Source of the DNA: Pyrrhosoma nymphula
Lineage: Eukaryota > Arthropoda > Insecta > Odonata > Coenagrionidae
NCBI GenBank assembly: GCA_963573305.1
Contig: OY754330.1
Coordinates: forward strand, 17,022,596-17,086,595
Reading direction: 5' to 3'
DNA: 64,000 bases
Shown: positions 34,620 to 45,907 of the stretch, piece after piece
Position numbering within the stretch: the first letter of the stretch is position 1
How the letters are laid out: every line of letters starts with the position of its first letter
The notes under the pieces: generated by a model
Seen by the model: the letters and a program-made list of their open reading frames with translations, nothing else
Database searches by the model: none
What the model was told of the DNA's origin: nothing
Position numbers and translations under genes: made by a program

Positions 34620-36524
34620 GAAAAGGGAGTTAAGAGGAATGCATGTTCCACGCACGCATTTAAGAATCCGTCCATCTAGCGCACGGTGACCACCGTTGCC
34701 ATATTCTTCCGAGGTTTTTTATCAAGGATTTTCCTCCTGTGTATTTCCGCACCATTTTTCTTCCCACGCTCCTGTTCACATCCCTAAATCCTCCAGCTTC
34801 CAGATGAAATCCCTCTGTTTCTTGAAGTGCCCTTCCGTCAATGCAACAGTAATGGGTAATAAGGTGAAATAAAATGACGTAAGATGTTTTATTCTATTTA
34901 ACCTTTATCGTTCTACGTCGACTTTGAAATTTCAGGGATACGATGCGGCATCTTCATAATTCCTAGCTGTAGCTGTATGTGATTCCTTGGTGAATAACAA
35001 CTCATGACTTCAAAGGAATTTATATCTTCGCATTATATGGTTTGTTATTGATTCGCCAGATGGTCCTGACGACAACTCAAAATGCCTTTTTTAACTGAAG
35101 GGCAACGCTCAAAAATAAAAATGTAAGAATTATCCTTTAATAGTGTCTTTTTACTGAATAAGGACTCTTATATTTGTGGTTTGAGTAACACTAATGAAGA
35201 TAAACCTATAAGATAATAATATAAATAAGTAATAAAAAAATAGTAAGTAAGATAAAACCAATAATTTCAAAGAAGCTTGCGAAATAAAATATTGGGTGTA
35301 ACAATTGGAGTGATTCCAGAAATAAATAATAGGATAAAAGATAAGTAGGTCTTGTGGTGGCCTCTGGAAATCGTTTGCCATAAAATTTTAAACCATGAAA
35401 CTAATATTATTAACTTCAGAAAAGTTACATATAATACTACCCTTAGTAAGGGAGTATTCTGGCTGAGATAATTTAGTATTAAACTCGAATAGCATTACAA
35501 CGCTTTATTTAGACTTGCACAGTACTGAGTCTAAAATAAAATTAGGACTAAGGCATTTATATATCTTGTTAAAGAAAGGCCTGGGCAATTTCTGATGATT
35601 TATGACGAAATTAAATCTTTTCAAGCGCCAGGGGTTATGACAGAATTTTAAACTTTGAGGCACTTCTTTTAATTTATAACGTTTCTTAATCGGTCACCTA
35701 GTTGCATGGGTGAGGTACGACGTTGTTTTTTGCAGAATATAAATTTTTTTTCATGCTGCATTCATGATTAATGGAAATGTAAAAAAAATAAAATATTTTG
35801 TGTCATTTTCACTGTTCAAAATGTGTGTATATGGAATAGGACTATCAACAATGCGCCCGAGTTAACACGTTCACGGAGACAAAAACTTACCTTCAATCTT
35901 CCACCCCTTCATGAACGTCGAAAACAGAATTTTTCGCTGAAAAAACAATCACGGTGGAATGTTCAGAATTCGCACTCACATCTGATTCACCACAAATAGA
36001 AAGAAATGCCAAGAACAGACAGGAATTATTCAACTTGCAAATAGTGATTTTATTCAGTCTGGAGCTCATCGGCCTAAGATATATAACGCCGAAACTGAAG
36101 GGAAAGGGTTTGCATAAAAGGAGTCCAAGGCCCGTCGATTCCAGTGTGGTTCCAGTTCTCGAAGATTCGGGGAGGAAGCAGCCTGTGTGCCTCACCCTCT
36201 TACGTCTCATCCCTAAGACTCCCTCCCTCTTTATATTCCCACTTTTCTCTTCTCGCAGTCACTCTTTCGACAAAAAAGCTCCTTCCCTGCGGTCCAACAT
36301 CTCCTCAATTCACATTCTCGCTTTCTCATTGTCTTAGATCACATTCTTCCCTCAAAGGTCACCACGGAAGGACCTCACGAGCACTCGCAAAGTCACTCTC
36401 AGCATTGTTAGGCTGCTTCTTAATTATTCAAGACCGGGACTCAATTTTGAATAAAAGCGAACGCAGACCCTTTTAATAGTTGAAATTCATGCCAAACGGC
36501 TCAGGTAGTTCATGTAGATATTGA
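34620..36524. other. no gene recognised
   Basis: AT-rich to 35880, then moderately GC-richer from 35950 to 36400 with overlapping plus and minus frames of 105 to 127 codons. None shows a recognisable domain and they conflict with one another. Confidence 0.4.
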
Positions 36525-36528
36525 TTAA

Positions 36529-37097
36529 CCCTTAGACTGCGGGAAGCGTACATGTACGTGTGTACCTGCAACAGGAAAAACGTTCTTGAAGGGTTGACCC
36601 TCTCTGTCTACCTGCTCCCTCAGTCCTTTCATATTTTTATGACCCGAACTCGGTAGTGGTTTCCAGCGGTAGAAATTTGGGAATCCACCTTTTTTTCACA
36701 AACTACTACCTTCCCACGCTCTTTAGGGGTTGCATACCACCACAATGAGGTACGACCCCTTCTTCCGATTGCTCGCTCAATGGGTTAAGGTTGTCTCAGA
36801 CATTAGTTGTCTTATGTTCGCGCTCGGATCAATTATCAACGGATTTCTTTCGTGTTTGCTATCAAACTAAAAAGAAACTTGCTAGAAGAAAATATTGTCA
36901 TATTTGTTTCTAAAAAACACGCCTAAAAACAAATTTTCAAAACTTTTACAAAGTCTCACTAATCCCTCAACAAGTTCCGGTGCCCTATCGAGAAAAGGGT
37001 CGGGCTCGGCCCGTGGGAAGGTGGGACAGGCTCCGTTCGAATATATATTTCCCGCACAGGGTGGATGACAAACGCTTTAGCTGCAGCAGCTTAAGGG
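36529..37097. mobile_element. piggyBac-like non-autonomous element
   Basis: TTAA at 36525-36528 and 37098-37101 flank inverted ends CCCTTAGACTGC and GCAGCTTAAGGG. A TTAACCCTT start with a TTAA target duplication is characteristic of piggyBac and its MITEs. The 569-bp interior has no transposase frame. Confidence 0.75.
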
Positions 37098-37101
37098 TTA
37101 A

Positions 37102-40100
37102 TTAAAATTACCCTCTAAGAATTGGTAAGGGTTGCACTTAAACGCCTGTTATTCCATCTATATAACTTTTTGCCGAGTATTTTCACAAAGAACCTATCCT
37201 AGCACCATTTAATTTCACTATTCCACCACATCTAAGGCAGGACATTCAAAATAACGTATTCACCAAAACATATCCTTGAAAGTCTAGATAACTGCTGGGA
37301 GAAGTGACCAGTAACTGAGGTCATTTGCGACATTTGTGGGCAGTTTGGGAAGAGAAATTTAGTATTCATTAGTATTTTTCGCATATTTGGAAAATGGGCG
37401 TAGTGCTACTTGAAGTGCTCTTCACACAGCACTCTAGTAGGGGATCGAGATTCCACCAAAATATCTCCACTACTGCCAGAACTCTTACCCAGGGCTTAAG
37501 CATGAGAAATAACAACCTGATTCCTTTCTAGCAACGCCTCTTAATAACTTTATACACAATGACCTTATGTATCCCTGCTGGAGAAAATCTTTTTAACGAT
37601 GAACTTAAAGGGCAAGAAAAGCTTTTAAAAGTGGCCCAGGAAAAACGAGGTCCTGAAACTGATAATTATATCCAATTACAATAAAATTATTTTAAGGAGT
37701 GGAGCCAGATTTTTGGGAAAAGAGATGGAGGGAGATTTTTGAAAATTAAAGCTAAAAATACCCTTAAGGAAGACGAAATCGGAAAATGTGAATTTTTATT
37801 CTTGGAGATTCGCGAAGGGCAGACCCGTTATTACGGCTCCAGGAGTGAGATCATTTTCCTCTCGAGGACTGAATGCCTGCGAGGATGGTAAGGGAAAAGG
37901 GCAAGGAAATCGAGTTTAAATCAGTACTTTCGGTGAAAGGAGCGATAATGACATGCAGAACCCTGAACGAAAGAGGAAATATAAAACGCACAAAATAAAG
38001 CGTTTTTAATAGCATTAATAGCAGAGAGGTACGCTAAAGAGGTCTAATCTCAATTTTTATTGGTCCATTTCCTTTGCAAGCATAGCCAACTACTTACTTC
38101 ATTATTCTATTAATAGAGTAGATCGATGTTCTTCACCCATAGCATTTCCACTTCCGTATCGCAAGAATATAGGACGGCATGCATTAAATATGCAGATCAG
38201 TCTAATTTTCACGTCATTCCTGAGTATTTTTACCTTTTGCTAGTACGCCGAAATGTAAAACTACCTCGGCAGAAACCATACTCACTGTCCCGAAATTTCA
38301 ACCGCGATGTGATTGCATTGAGGGCAGGCACTTGATGATTTCCATGAATAATGCATTAACTTCCCAAATCAGTCCCGGAGGAACGCTATTACTTTAAAAA
38401 TCCCAGTACATTTTTATGCAATTGGAAATATTTTTCTCGATTTCTCTGGAGTGGGTCATTGGAAAGCCAATATTGAAATATTAACTTTCGTTGGGACCAT
38501 CGATGAATAAAAAGACATTTTCCGAAATGGAATGGAATTACTGGACTGTACTGAAAAATGTGGCTCAGTCTATTAGTTTCAAATTTGATCATCATTTGAC
38601 AAGATCATATATTTTCCATATCCGCGGTGAATCATTAGGTTTCATGATTTATTTCGCGTAGAAATTTCATCAGAAAGCTTGACGTAAACTAACGGGCTGA
38701 GTAAACTTCGAAATGTGCATTCTGGGACTTCATTATAGTTTAGACTTAGTTTTCCCATTTTGATTTTTTACTAAAAGATTACAAGCCTTTCAAAAACTAG
38801 CCAAACCTCCACTCCCGCACCAATGAACAGTGATAAAGTACAAATAGGTATGTACATTTTTACATCGGTAACGAAGAGTTCAATTCCCAAAATAAGAAGG
38901 ACTTCATGATAAAGAGGCCTCTTCTGTAAGCTTTTGAATGGAAATTGTTGAGGAATAAAGGAGATCAGGGAAGGAGAAAGAAAAATCATCTTATAACCGA
39001 GCGAAGAAAAATATAGACCTTTGAACAGCATGCTAGTTCAATCCTGAGAGGCAAATGGGCACATAAAATAAAAAACTTGGCTCGGTGGAAAATATGGCAT
39101 TTGTTCCATATAAAGGAATAAGGAGCCAGGCATCTACTACCACATGTGAATGAATGTTTCGATTATGTTCTCGCTAAAAATTTAAATACAAAGGAATGAC
39201 AGTTCCAGGAGAAAATTAGCTAAACAGGGGTGTCCATTTATTTTACTCTCTGTAAAAAAATGTTAAGATATTTTAAATTCCTTAATTTTCATCGAAAGTT
39301 TTTGCGCAAGGATTCTTGAAAGAAAATTAAAAAATATTCCGTAACATTCTCTCAGTTATTATCATTTAGAAATCCAGCGCCACTAAAGAGTATCCGTTAG
39401 CTGTTAAGATACCAACTTAATCCTTGCGTATCACGCTAGATGATTAGAGGAAAGACAATGTAGAGATACCGGTATTATAGAGTTTATGTTGCCTCTGGGT
39501 TTCGTAATTTGCGAAACCACAGAACGACGATCAGAAACTTACGCCAAGGTATTAGTTCCCACGAGGGTCACACCATGCAGATGAGGACTGCTTGAGGGAT
39601 CACATTTGCATTCATTTATGCTTAGGTCGAAGAAGCAATAGGAAACTCTGGAGAAAATTTCACCGAGGAAACTGAGATGGAAATTGGGAACATGGTAATC
39701 AAGAAGAACTTGCATTAGAATATTAAACGGAATTATAACCCCGCATGCACTTCATGAAACGACGAAGGAAATAACAGAGAGACGTTTAATGTATTTTTAA
39801 AATATCGAATGATTTGTGAACAAAAATGCTCAAGGATAACACAAAATAGTTAATCTGAACGGTCTTCTCATTACCCGCCCATATTTCAAATTATATAGGA
39901 CTTCGGAGATGTACTGCTTACTTCACTGTTCTCTTCTCCAACTCCGTTAGCCACTTGGTTAGGGATATTGATCCGACATTTGACGACCCTATTATTCTAC
40001 ACGCAATGCGCTCACCGCCTGACCCCTAATTCCCGGATGACATTGATATTTACTCGAGTATCTCGCGGGCAATATTGTCATTGAACTTGATTACCGATCA

Positions 40101-40819
40101 TAATGAGCACGGCAATAGGAGAATTCAAATAATAGACATTCCAACAGCTTCGCCGTCACCAGGCCATTTTCCTTACTGCTATTATTATTCCTCTTCTGCT
40201 TTCCTCATTGGGCTTTTGTATGAAGTGAGACATACGTTGTGCTTGTCACGGCTTGAGGCATTTGCAACTGCAGGGAAAACAATTATAATTCAAGCGAAAC
40301 AATTTTTAAAAAGTGGCCAAATAATTTAGTTAGATTTAGATGGAGGTACGGCTAACTTTACCGACCTTTGACAACCGCAGGTACGTACGTCCCCCATACG
40401 ATTTCTTTCCACAGTTCGTATTACGTCCTGCTTCTTTTAATCACATTTATAAATCCTGCTCTCTTCTAATTTTTCTTTTTCAGGCAATCGTCCCTTCTGT
40501 CACGACATTATCATCCCCTCTCTCCTTTCCCCTTACTGCCTGTCCGATCTCCTTCATTTTCCCAAGCAGCTTCCTCTCCCATTCCATCAACCAAAGTTCT
40601 TTCTCGTTGACGGAAGAAGAACTATTAGCAGTATTCCACTTTGATAAACAATAAATGAAATAAAAATTATGAAAATCGGATAAATAAATTTATCGCAGTG
40701 AAAAATTGTGAAAACCAAAGAGTTCTTCTTTCTATAAAATCTGAAGATTCTCCCGAAATGGGGTTGAATTTGTACATAATTGAAGAAATAACACGTGCAT
40801 GTTTCTACAAAAATGAAAT
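37102..40819. other. no gene recognised
   Basis: AT-rich sequence with chance frames of at most 86 codons. No RNA gene, satellite or paired terminal repeat seen. It may be unique intergenic or intronic DNA. Confidence 0.45.
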
Positions 40820-40935
40820 TTACTCCCGACTACGGTTTCAAAAATGATACATAATCTTCAGGTGAACATCTGTCAATACTGATACGTCATCTTAACCTGA
40901 AGATGATATATAAACATTGAGACCTGGGTTGGAAG
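40820..40935. repeat. inverted repeat with hammerhead-like core
   Basis: Arms about 40823-40863 and 40893-40935 are imperfect inverse copies around ATCTTCAGG / CCTGAAGAT. The loop is about 30 nt. Confidence 0.55.
40828..40861 (-). ncRNA. hammerhead-like core
   Basis: Minus strand: CUGAAGA (40855-40861), a weak stem II region, GAAAC (from 40839), a four-base loop and GUC (40828-40830). Both core boxes match the consensus, but stems I and II are poor. The opposite arm keeps CUGAAGA but has lost GAAA. Confidence 0.35.
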
Positions 40936-41104
40936 TAAAATTTATATTCGTGGACAATTGCAAGTGCTATTTCATCATTGGTTCTTCTTTCGTCTGTACA
41001 TGTCCCACCACATCAGTTCCGAAACAAATCATTACTCTCTCGTTGGTTCTTCCTTCTGTCATTCGCACCTTCTTAATAATACCACTCCTCAAACGCCTAC
41101 AGCT

Positions 41105-41280
41105 TAAGATGGCTTCATTTTCATGTAAACCGCGTTGTTTTTGTTGCTGCGACAACAGTTTCACCAGCATTATAGATGCCGGTTTCAGGTCCTGATTGTT
41201 GTCGCAGCCAGCAGTCCAGAAACTGTTGTCACAGCCACGAAAACAACGCGGTTCTCCCGAAAATGAAGCCATTTTATCTT
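41105..41280. repeat. hairpin repeat with about 58-bp arms
   Basis: 41105-41161 and 41219-41280 pair over ATGGCTTCATTTTC, CCGCGTTGTTTT and GACAACAGTTT, with small insertions. The loop is about 57 nt. No coding capacity. A short foldback MITE is the likely origin. Confidence 0.75.
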
Positions 41281-42780
41281 ACGCACAGCGGATGTCTTCG
41301 CTCTAACCTCCAGCATACTCCTCTTTCCTCAATTCCAAGTACTCTGCAACATACAATACCATACTTCATTTCAGACTCTTCACCAGCCAGCTGTTAATAT
41401 TGAAAATGCAAATTTAATCAAGAGTTTTGAAAATCATTAAATTAAAATATGTTCGAAACTCCTTAGATGTGATTATAATGCATAAAATATAAACATGCAA
41501 AATATTGTTTTTTGAATAAGCAAGAGTCCGACTCACCATACAGAACAATAGAATGACAATGCCAACACACTATTGTTATCCAGGAACTTCTAAGCAATAC
41601 TGAACAAAATAAGTACTAATAATTTACGCTGATCTCTAAGCCTTTCTATGCAGCAATATGAAACGTAGGTTATGTTTGTTTTATGCCTTCATTTCTTCGG
41701 CAGCGACATTACTTGTCCCCGAGGGGATGTTTCCGGCCGGCCAAATTTGTGTGCGTTAGCTGGGTACGAAGTCACATAGCCGTAAAAACCTTTAAAAGGA
41801 CGTTTTCCCCTTATTTTTTTGCGACTCGCCGTAAACTTCGATTTCTGCGCATCATCTCCCGTTTAACCTCAGTTCCATACAACTCTCGAAGATTTCTACT
41901 CTCCTCACCCCACACTCCTCCTTTCCCCATTCTCTTCTCTCTCCTCTCCCTCTCTTTAACCCTTCTTCTCTCCCTCACTTCCACAAACACGAGGTGAGAA
42001 GAGCCAGGGACGGAAAAGGAGGGGGCAGGGTTGAAGGAAGGGGAGAGGTTAGAGTTGGGAGCATTCTCGTCGGGCTAAAAAACAAGGAGCAGTCCGCTTC
42101 GCGAAACTGCCGCCGGGTGGCGCTACTGTGGGCTCGCCGAGGGACCATATCGAACGCAAAGGAGTGCGATTTATCGAGCGGTGCCATCTCAGTTTTCCAT
42201 TCGGGATTATTTAAGGCAAATAGATACGGAGGTAAAGGAAAGAGAGAGGGAAAAAAAGGGTTTTTGCTTTCCTGCACGGATCGAAAAATTCCTGTGCTCA
42301 TCATTATTCGCGAAGGTAAAGAGAGGTGGCGTACCCTTGGGTCACGTTATGACCAGAATTCCGCAGCAACCGCAAGGCAATCGCTTCTCGTAATCAGATC
42401 TGTTCAACAAGGGGATGTAAATCTTTGCTCCTGACTATAATACTTAAAACCTGGCCAAGAGTTACAGCACCTAAAGGTATCAACCTGAATAGTAAAAGTA
42501 TCTTCCTTTCATTCCCGAGGGAATCGGACATTATGCGACAAGTTTTCGCTTGAATTATTCATGTTTTGTGATAAAGAATACGATATCGGATAATTTTTAA
42601 CTAGGAATGGATGCACCACCTAAGAATCCAAATATCCAAATGGGTATAAAAATCCTACACGGTACTTTTTCACGAATGATTACCATGATTCACGAAACTA
42701 CTTTTCGAAAAGTAAATTAGGATATCTTAGAAAAATTATATCACAAGTTGATACGAAGTTTTCCGCAGGGTTTAATTAGT
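41281..42780. other. no gene recognised; GC-richer patch at 41950-42400
   Basis: 41880-41990 is pyrimidine-rich, then 41995-42340 is purine-rich with CpGs. Overlapping frames up to 146 codons in three frames carry no recognisable domain. Confidence 0.4.
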
Positions 42781-42821
42781 GGAGATGCTTTCAGGCGTTT
42801 CTCCACCTGATGTCCATGTTC

Positions 42822-42859
42822 GACAACAGTTTCTCCGGCCATCCTGCTGGCGTCTTCAG
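42822..42859 (-). ncRNA. hammerhead-like core in PLE left arm
   Basis: Minus strand: CUGAAGA (42853-42859), a stem-loop (CCAGC with GCCGG, one mismatch), GAAAC, a four-base loop and GUC (42822-42824). Core boxes are intact. Stem I pairing is not evident. Confidence 0.45.
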
Positions 42860-42981
42860 GTCTGAAGTGGTGATGTCTGTTTTGGTCCATCGTATATACC
42901 TTTGTCTCTTTGGCGGGAGTTTTTTGGAGAGATGATAGAGGACAATCCAGAGAAGAATCCCCGAAAGAAAAGCCAACCGCT

Positions 42982-43401
42982 TACGTAACTCTACCATACG
43001 TAGCGGGAACAACGTAGAAAATATCTAGGATTCTCTCGAAGGCCAACATCCGAACAGGGTTCAAATACTGCAAAAAAACTACTCTGCCTAAACCTAAGGA
43101 CCAACTCCCTCACGAGCTCTCTTAAGGTGTGTACAAACTGAAGTGCTCCTGCGGAAAGTCCTACATTTGGCAGACAAAAATATGCATCAAATGCAGGATA
43201 AGAGAACATGAAAGAGCTACGGAGAAGAGACAGTTCCAACTCTCCGCCATCGCGGAACACGCATTGACAGAACCCATTCATAAATTAATAGTATTAGTAA
43301 TATTAACCACTAGAAGTATCTTTAGCATTGTAATGCATGTTCATTTACGTAGCACTCTCCCAGTTTACAGTTTGACTGCGAACTGTTCTCCTGACTGCTA
43401 A
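42982..43401 (+). pseudogene. PLE thumb and GIY-YIG endonuclease remnant
   Basis: Conceptual translation: YVTLPYVAGTT, a stop at about 43015, KISRILSKANIRTGFKY, LPKPKDQLPHELS, a stop at about 43126, then GVYKLKCSCGKSYIWQTK, RIREHERATEKRQF, IAEHALTE. The first part matches the region after the polymerase of PLEs; the second is the GIY-YIG nuclease fold (GVY for GIY, SYIW for YIG, where the usual G is changed to W, then R-x-x-EH). It would nick DNA to prime insertion. Two in-frame stops and the altered YIG triplet make it non-functional. The recognisable family ends near 43290, and the remaining frame to 43401 is unrelated. Confidence 0.85.
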
Positions 43402-43740
43402 TTGGTCTGCGCTTAGCGGCCAGGGGAACGTGCGAGGTGCGAGGAAGAGGGCGTCAATGAAGCTCCTATCGGAGAGTGAAGGAAGAGCTGACCAAGCCAC
43501 GAGGGAGGGTGAACGGAGAGTCTGGGGAGCGTAAAGTGGAACACCGGAGAGTAAACGAAGCGTCGTCTTGGAGTGTTAACGGAGCGTAGACGGGATACAA
43601 GTCTACTACCGCCTCTATTTACATTCTAAAAATTGCCTAAAAACAGTTTTCATTGAAGTAACGATGTAAACAACACGGTATATAAAAATTAAAACAATAA
43701 AAACTTAGGAAAGTAGAGCAAAAAATTGTACCTTATCTTG

Positions 43741-43800
43741 GCATCGATCTCGTAACCTTTACTTTTATAGTCGCTCACCTTAACCACTGGGCTATCACAG
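43741..43800 (-). mobile_element. tRNA-like SINE head fragment
   Basis: Minus strand: a good box A TAGCCCAGTGG (43784-43794) followed by GAGCGACTATAAAAGTAAAGG and a degenerate box B around GGTTACGAGATCGATGCC at 43740-43757. Lies inside the PLE remnant, so it probably inserted later. Confidence 0.4.
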
Positions 43801-44000
43801 AGTTTCACAGGATCTAAGTCTTATTACATACCGTGACTTGTTCTTTTAAAGGTTTTAAGATGCTTGGATTTCACGAGCTTGAACATATGTTTAAAAATAA
43901 AAACACAGGAAACAAGCTAAGAGTCAATTTAAAAAAATTTCCGCCTAAGAGACGAGGGTATGTATATAAGACGGAAAAAACACACATCGCCTCTTCAGAC

Positions 44001-44038
44001 CTGAAGACGCCAGCAGGATGGCTGGAGAAACTTTTGTC
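44001..44038 (+). ncRNA. hammerhead-like core in PLE right arm
   Basis: CUGAAGA (44001-44007), stem II CCAGC (44010-44014) with GCUGG (44021-44025), A, GAAAC (44027-44031), loop UUUU, GUC (44036-44038). AC with GU gives a two-base stem III. Core boxes are exact. Stem I pairing is not evident. Confidence 0.5.
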
Positions 44039-44085
44039 GAGCAAAGGCATTACGCGGAGAAACGCCCGAAAGCTGCTCCACTCAT

Positions 44086-45869
44086 TATATCACAAGTTTA
44101 GTCATTTATCAACCCGGTTTAAATATTTAATTGGTCATAAAAATACAATTTTGATTCACAGCAAAATATATAACAACGTAATACTTCGTTGTGTGAGATG
44201 TGAATTATTAGACATTTATAAAAGTCGCTCACCATTCGTCCATCTTTAATTCCGAAAGCTTTGAAACTCCCCGGTTAATCAATAGGCTCGAATTTTCGTC
44301 AACACGGGCTTTGGCACGAGGCGTACTTCACCGAGAGTGTTTCACTGAGAGTAATTGCACCTGAAGCACAGCCATTACGGGGGAATATTCAATTGACCTA
44401 CCTATCCATCACCTTATTTAACCCTCGCGTCGGGCTGCAGTCTCTCAAAGGCACCGTCATTAGCATTCACGAGGAGGGTGGCGAGGATGGTTGATATGAA
44501 AGGAAGCGTTACGCCAGCAAGACTTATTGAATAGAGGAAGTTCCGGAGCCGAATTATAACAAGATTATGGTTCGGCGTATTATGACGGCGCTCGAATACA
44601 GACATTTCATTCTCCAGCAATGATGGTATTCCAGCCACGCATTTCCTCATCATATTTTTTTAGGAATAAATGCACGAGAATAATATATAAATTAGAAGTA
44701 CTATTTAAAAATGGAGCAGAATTTGTTCGTCATTGCAGCACTGCGCGGATAATTGACACTAAAATCTACTCTAAAATTGACAATAAAATCGGAGTTTGCA
44801 GTAAATTTGTCTATAGAGATTAAAAAAGTGAGATTGTAAAAACGGAATACATTTTTCTTCTAGAAAAAATGATGCAAAATTTCCATAATTGTAATTTATT
44901 TTCATTTCATTTCATCAATGTATTATACTTGAAGGTTCTTAAAAAGTATTTGTATATTAATTGTCACAGAGTTTTAGCTCAAATAAAAGTTAATCCGCCT
45001 AGAAACTTAAGTGCGGTTCAATGGTAAATTTCTTTGCAAACATCCATTTAACAGAACAAATAACAATTATTGTTAAAATTTATAGTGCATAATATATTTT
45101 TATCTCATATTGCCACGACATTGAGCAATTAGAAAATGTTTTAGCTTGCATCGCGTGTCTGCTGCATGTATTCTAAATGGGGGAGCCGACGGACCGCGCG
45201 AGAGAAAATTGTAAATGTTTAAATACTTATAAAAAACGCGTTTATGAATTGACACTAAATTTTATTTTTGGAATAGTTAGCTGGGTATGTTTAGATTACG
45301 GAAAAAAGTTTCGGCCGATTCTGAGATGGAGAATTTAAGAAAAGTTTCTTAACAATGTTTTAAACATTAATAATTAAAAACAAAAGGACATAGAACAAAA
45401 TAATTTTTTATTGATATATTTGCATTTAATAAAGATTTATATTTAAAAAGAGCTGTTTATCATTGATTTATGACAATTACAAGCGGATATATAAGTGATA
45501 ATATGATTTAGGGCTCGGATTTTTGTTAAAAATGCGAAAAAATTAAAATTTTTTTTTCACAAAACAGTTTGAGGGTATTCAGTTTGAGTTTATATTGTAC
45601 CCATACACCAATTTTTATAAAAATCTGATACCCTAAGGGACAAACGTTTGTTGAATTGAGGTGGAATGACCCTTTTTTTCATGAGATATATATATGTAGG
45701 TACATTAATTTTTTAATTTTAAATAAATGACACTTTTCCTTCTCAATTGCACACGGGCAATGTTGCGCCCACGTCGTTGATATCAAGTAGCTTTACACAT
45801 TTGTTACAGGATTTTATTTTAATTTTTAAAATATTTTTTTAAATTAAAATAAGAAAGAACTCTCTCTGA
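44086..45869. other. no gene recognised
   Basis: AT-rich. Frames do not exceed 79 codons, and none has a known domain. Confidence 0.45.
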
Positions 45870-45907
45870 GCCCTGAAGAAGCATGTATAAAAATGTGAAA
45901 CGTCGGC
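45870..45907 (+). ncRNA. minimal hammerhead ribozyme candidate
   Basis: The cleanest case in the window. In order: GCC (45870-45872), CUGAAGA (45873-45879), A, GCAU (45881-45884), an eight-base loop, AUGU (45893-45896), GAAA (45897-45900), CGUC, GGC (45905-45907). Both core boxes match CUGANGA and GAAA. Stem I is GCC with GGC, stem II has four pairs (one G-U), and ACGU is self-complementary, giving a minimal stem III that would favour dimers. Cleavage would be expected after the C at 45904. Small variants of this form are known next to Penelope-like elements. No coding remnant or clear partner arm lies beside it. Confidence 0.6.

Larger units (their letters stand above)
42781..44085 (+). mobile_element. 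Penelope-like element remnant with inverted arms
   Basis: A left arm on the minus strand (about 42781-42935), a coding remnant on the plus strand (42982-43401) and a right arm on the plus strand (about 43935-44085). The arms are inverse copies of each other around CTTCAGACCTGAAGACGCCA, and both translate into the same peptide pattern (SDLKTPAGW, EKLLS), showing their common origin. Between the coding remnant and the right arm lies about 500 bp that includes a SINE-like segment. An inverted terminal repeat before and a direct one after a GIY-YIG-bearing frame is a PLE layout. No target duplication was identified. Confidence 0.8.

Noticed and set aside
35593..35613. CTGATGA followed by GAAA as another hammerhead core
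   Set aside because: No stem II pairing between the two boxes and no foldback context.
42791..43012. 73-codon minus-strand frame as a protein
   Set aside because: It translates a PLE terminal repeat. The similar peptide at 43833-44249 comes from the opposite arm.
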